Source of the DNA: Biscogniauxia marginata
Taxonomy: Eukaryota; Ascomycota; Sordariomycetes; Xylariales; Xylariaceae
DNA: 64,000 nt
Direction of reading: 5' to 3'
NCBI GenBank assembly: GCA_022695795.1
Contig: MU404168.1
Location: 1-64,000, forward strand
Positions 60,090-64,000 of the stretch are shown here, piece after piece. Position 1 is the stretch's first letter, and each line of letters starts with the position of its first letter. Both the position numbers and the translations under genes were made by a program. A model generated the notes under the pieces. That model saw only the letters and a list, made by a program, of their open reading frames with translations, was not told where the DNA came from and searched no databases.

Positions 60090-61365
60090 GATGAACGTGG
60101 GATTAATCGAATACAAAGCCGGATTGCACAAGTGTGTATCGGGTACGGCGTCAGAGCAAGATTGGATGCGAGCTCCCGTCTGAGGTAGGCTTATATTCTT
60201 GATGGATTCTTTGTTCAGGACGGCTACTTTCAGGCGGTGTGACCAAAGGACGAACCAGCTGGAAGGTGCAGGAGCAATAACCGGACAGCTCGGGAGGGCG
60301 ACTATAAGACGGAAATGCAGACGAGCACGGAGGAATCTATGAGGGTATTTGGTACAAACTATCAAACTATAGGGGAGAAAGCGATGGTCGCAAAGTTTCT
60401 AGGGGGAGGGTAATGCCAGATGATTGAAGGGGGCCTTCTAGAAAGGAGCAGAGAAAGCGATCGGGCGAGCGGTCGAGTCACAGGGTGAACCGATGACGAT
60501 TAGGTAAGTAGAGTGGGCAAAGATCCTGCTTGAGGGGAGGTCCTGTGCCTCGTGTTGTTGCTGTTTGCAAGTCTTGGAAATGGCTTTGTGTCCCGTTGTG
60601 TGGTGACGAAAGGAACACGGTAAGATAAGCAGGTGCACGACGTCAAGTGATGCTGGTAATAGCGTTGTTTCTTTTGTTGTTCAGAATGGATGTGTGAGAA
60701 GAAGGAAGGGCAGGTAGAAGTAGAAGGCACAAGAAGGACGCAGATAGGCTACAGACAAAGGACCAGTGACAAGGACAAGGGACAAAAGGGTTTTCGATGA
60801 TGAGGCCGGGTGACTAAGATAAGGCCAAAGGCGCAAATGATGTGACCCAAGTCTCAGCGGAAGTCGGATATCGCGATTACAACGTTATCGATAACAACAG
60901 GGTCGGGAGGGACTGGCAAGTGATGGGTGATGACGCAGACGGCGTATCCTGACTGAGGAACCCAGGAACAAACGGGGGTTGCGCAAAATGTTATTAGTTA
61001 TGGAAACGGTTAAAAGGGGTAATGCGAATAGAGCAATAAGAGTTTAGCTAAAACCTTAGACGTTTGTTGGGCCGGCTGACTATTTGTTTATTTGTTGAGT
61101 TGGAAACATGGGAGAGGACGTAAGTACCTACACCTATGCGTGCAGTGAGTGGAAAGGGGAGGGGGAAACCACAAGCAATCAAGCAAGCAAACAGCAGAGG
61201 CCAGAAGAGCTTCCATGCTCCTATTTTGCAATGTAGGTACCTACACACAGCTACTGTTTAATATGGGGAATCCCCGGAAAGCGGAGAGAAGTCGTTAGGT
61301 CGCTCCCTTATCATTGCGTTTTTCCCTCCCCTCCCCAGACTTACCGAGTTGCCCGTCCTTGTTGG

Positions 61366-61400
61366 TCTGGTCTGGTCTGGTCCGGTCCGGTCTGGTCTGG
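61366..61400. repeat. GGTCT pentanucleotide array
   Basis: Seven head-to-tail units of GGTCT/GGTCC. Two units carry a T-to-C change. Confidence 0.9.
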
Positions 61401-62624
61401 TAGTAGGTAAGGTGTTGGTTGCTTTCGCTGTCGATGGTACATACTATCTAAGCCGTGGATGATAACGGCCCCGGAAGTTTAGTAAGTTTAAGTCAGATGG
61501 GCTATGTGTGTTTTGGGGGTGGGTATGTCTGGTCTTGTCCTGATCTGGCCAAGGTACATATAGGTCGTGCGCGTGTGACAAACGGCCGACACAAGCCTGC
61601 CGTAGGTACCTAAGCCGGAAACGTCGCTTTCGAGCGGCTAACTAGGTACAGGTACCTAAGAGCTAATGAACTAATAATACCTCCCTCGGGTTATTATTAG
61701 GTACCTTGTGTATTAGTGCACATTATGTACGGACAGCTGGTAGGTCCTAGGCAGTTTCGGCTCGTTAGGTAAGTATTAAGTACTTATTATTATAGCTCAT
61801 TACATACCTGTATGTATGGCCCTGAGTATGTAGGTAGTTTATTTATTATACGTACATTAATGCAGTACGCGAGGCGTTTTCCCCAAGGTTGCTCGCTTTC
61901 GAATACAGGCTTTTTAGTGCCGTTCTTGGTTCTCCTGGGAAATGATGGAATCAAGCGGGCTATGACCGGTTTCAGCTACGAGCCCTTGATGGTCGAAACG
62001 CCTATTTGCACCCTGTTCCTCATACACTAGCCATATATGGTATGTGGTCCACACACCTATCTATATACCTAACCCACTATACAACTGCAAGCCATTTACA
62101 GGTCACTCTATAGCTTCAAATGTTTTCCAAGACTAAAACCAAAATTATCGTGGCGAACGAGAATAGCGCCGCCGCCGTTGTTTTAACTAATTATGAATTC
62201 GAATTCGACAATTTTTTTTCGAAGGCCTAAGGACGCCTCGAGAGGCGCTACCTAACCTAGGGGTAGCTACGAGAGGCTTTTGGTCACTATTAGTAGCTAT
62301 CACAGTTGCAGTTGTGATTGCAACTAAGGTAACTATCGCGAATAAAAAAGTAACTTCGATTGAGGTGTTCTATGTACCGAAAAATGGGTATTGCAGTTGT
62401 CTATCCCAAAAATGGCTAGTATGTGAGGAACAGGGTGCAAATAGCCAGAAACAGGGTGCAAATAGGCGTTTCGTTGATGGTACAAGACTACTGGACTTTC
62501 TGTAACAGCGCTGAAGGAGGTAAGGTAGGCGTTTTGCTAAAATGAAAAGACCTCGGCTTGCCGGGCCCTTGCGTTGCTCTTCCGTGTCATCTCATTTGTC
62601 GAACTACTAAGTACCTAGACTAGG

Positions 62625-62671
62625 TAATTAATTAATTAATTAATTACACGACGACGACGACGACGACGACG
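62625..62671. repeat. Adjacent TTAA and ACG microsatellites
   Basis: A TTAA run of about five units is followed within a few bases by an ACG run of eight units. Confidence 0.92.
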
Positions 62672-62920
62672 AATTATGAATTCAAAGTACGTACGCATTA
62701 CCTACCTCTTATAATACAATACATAAGGTTAATGTTCTCTTGCCCAGTTATAGCTACGCGTTAGGTGCACGTTGCTTCCTATCAACGCATAGCCATTACC
62801 AATTACGTGTAATGGCTAGGTAGGTAACCTAGGTGGATTTCACATTTGATACTTCAATACCTACAGATTAGGTATAACGATTCATGCATAACTAGGAACC
62901 TAGGCACATACTTGGTAACC

Positions 62921-63226
62921 TTAGGTGGTAGCTGCAGTAGTGTCCGGGGTATTCTTGTCGTCGGGATTGTGGATTCCAGCATCCATTTCTGCTGCTTCCA
63001 TTGCTTCCGCTGCTAATGCTACTACATACTGCTGCTGCTGCAAAGTTCCGATAGGCGGGACACGCCCGTTCGCGGGGAGGTGGAATTTGTGGGTTTGCGA
63101 TTGCTTTGCAAGCCCCAGCGGCTGCGATAAGGGTACGGGCAAATCAGAATGCCCATGTGTCAGTTCCGGCTGGTATGGTACGGACGAATGGTTTTGTTTC
63201 GTCCGAGTCGATATCCTGCAGGGCAT
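62921..63226 (-). CDS. Possible terminal exon of an unidentified gene
   Basis: A 101-codon minus frame with protein-like composition: a Pro/His-rich part (HGHSDLPVPLSQPLGLAK), LQQQQYVVALAAEAMEAAEMD and an Asp/Thr tail. A pyrimidine-poor TGCAG acceptor at about 63216 could open it as a last exon, or the ATG at 63226 could start it. The upstream minus strand gives no clear partner exon, and the opposite strand is open too, so this is tentative. Confidence 0.3.
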   Translation of the reverse strand: MPCRISTRTKQNHSSVPYQPELTHGHSDLPVPLSQPLGLAKQSQTHKFHLPANGRVPPIGTLQQQQYVVALAAEAMEAAEMDAGIHNPDDKNTPDTTAATT

Positions 63227-64000
63227 ATCATCGGCGTGTCCTTATCGCGACTAAGTTGCATGGATGAATGGAGGGTGGTGCGGCAAAAGAGGGATCTCGG
63301 ATTGTTTTGTCGTAGTAGTGAATCGTGATGGGGAGGGGAAAGGGTGAGAGAGGCGTGCGTGTGGTACATTTGGTATGTATGTCGATAGCGCCGGGAGAGG
63401 TTGTGACCGGTGTATTCCAGCAAGATACAGGTAATGCTAATAGTAACTAAAGGTACCTCCTAAATTCATGTTCGATAAGCTTTCCATTTTAGCTTAGCGT
63501 ATTTTCTAGCATGTGCTCTGCTGCAGCAACTTTCCACACAGCCGGGAGGAACACGTCCGAGACCTCAATCTTCCCCCCCATTCTTCTATTAATTCCGAAA
63601 ACTGCTTTCTTTCTTGCTGAAAGCATCCCCCCTCCCATCATTCCTGGATCGACCGCACCACATTCGCTCCCACACCACTCACGAGAGGACGCGCTTGTCT
63701 AACCGGGATCGTGCTAAGACTGGGATCTTCCATACATAAGCGCTCCCGAAACTTCGAATGACGAAAGAGACAAGGCTGAGACGCCGGCGGATTTCGACAC
63801 GTGAGGTGCCTCAGAGTTATCCTACTCAGGAAGAGGTAGCTTGGTCGTAGTATGACGTAAGACCCGAATCACATGTAGATACTCAGGATGTGGCGTTACT
63901 AGTACATAGATCACGAGGGCATACCTATTGGATAGGTACATACATGCGCCGTTCAATTTTCATACTACATACCTGATTTCAAATCGCCGGGTGGCTTATC
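63227..64000. other. Window end, nothing supported
   Basis: GC-normal DNA with a few 60-90-codon frames and no motif. Genes continuing beyond the window edge cannot be excluded. Confidence 0.4.

Larger units (their letters stand above)
60090..62920. other. Intergenic with simple repeats and TAGGTA-rich DNA
   Basis: No supported gene. It includes a GGTCT array (about 61366-61400), TACCTA/TAGGTA words in high density from 61.2 to 62.9 kb, a TTAA array plus ACG array (62625-62671) and a short direct repeat CAGGGTGCAAATAG at 62431 and 62453. Pyrimidine-rich 5' UTR-like DNA lies at 60.1-60.8 kb. Confidence 0.5.

Overview
The window looks like nuclear DNA of a filamentous ascomycete, probably a Sordariomycete. 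Genes carry short introns of about 50-75 nt with GTNNGT-type donors and CTRAY branch points. The repertoire is typical of the group: HET protein, PTH11/rhodopsin-like membrane protein, fungal P450, C2H2 and bHLH regulators. A large AT-rich island looks RIP-mutated (C-to-T, mainly at CpA). No tRNA, rRNA or CRISPR was found. The species is not identified.

Layout: 1-127 is a 7-bp satellite, followed by a six-exon cytochrome P450 (403-2265). A gene-poor stretch leads to a membrane-anchored RING-H2 E3 ligase gene (to 8923, 5' end unresolved). Then come a class I alpha-1,2-mannosidase (12079-13890), a short-chain dehydrogenase (14927-15682) and, on the minus strand, a single-exon HET protein (18015-20252).

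From about 21.4 to 32.0 kb lies a mutated AT-rich island. It is built round one full-length Ty3/gypsy (chromovirus-type) retrotransposon at 22771-30708 with two 434-bp LTRs and a TATAA target duplication. Gag, protease, RT, RNase H, integrase and chromodomain remnants are readable, and a decayed antisense accessory ORF lies between pol and the 3' LTR. An unmutated related solo LTR (384 bp, CTAGG duplication) is inserted in the integrase-chromodomain interval. A second, unrelated 201-bp solo LTR (AAAAT duplication) lies just beyond the element. A palindromic MITE-like repeat of about 440 bp occurs here (22004-22445) and again in a second AT island (55121-55561), with a possible third copy at 31412-31828.

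Right of the island are a rhodopsin-fold membrane protein gene (34191-35535) and about 7 kb with no convincing gene. A denser block follows: C2H2 zinc-finger protein (42619-45056), Maf-type nucleotide pyrophosphatase (46278-47270, minus), bHLH factor (48046-48586), mitochondrial threonyl-tRNA synthetase (48849-50348, minus) and a conserved-looking one-pass membrane/coiled-coil protein whose N-terminus equals the histone H3 tail start (51485-53200). After the second AT island come small genes of unknown function (57216-57554, 59398-60089, possibly 62921-63226).

Apart from the housekeeping-like block at 46-53 kb, the genes do not form an obvious pathway or cluster. The most informative part is the repeat island, where a young LTR copy sits inside its decayed relative and works as a built-in reference for the mutation process.
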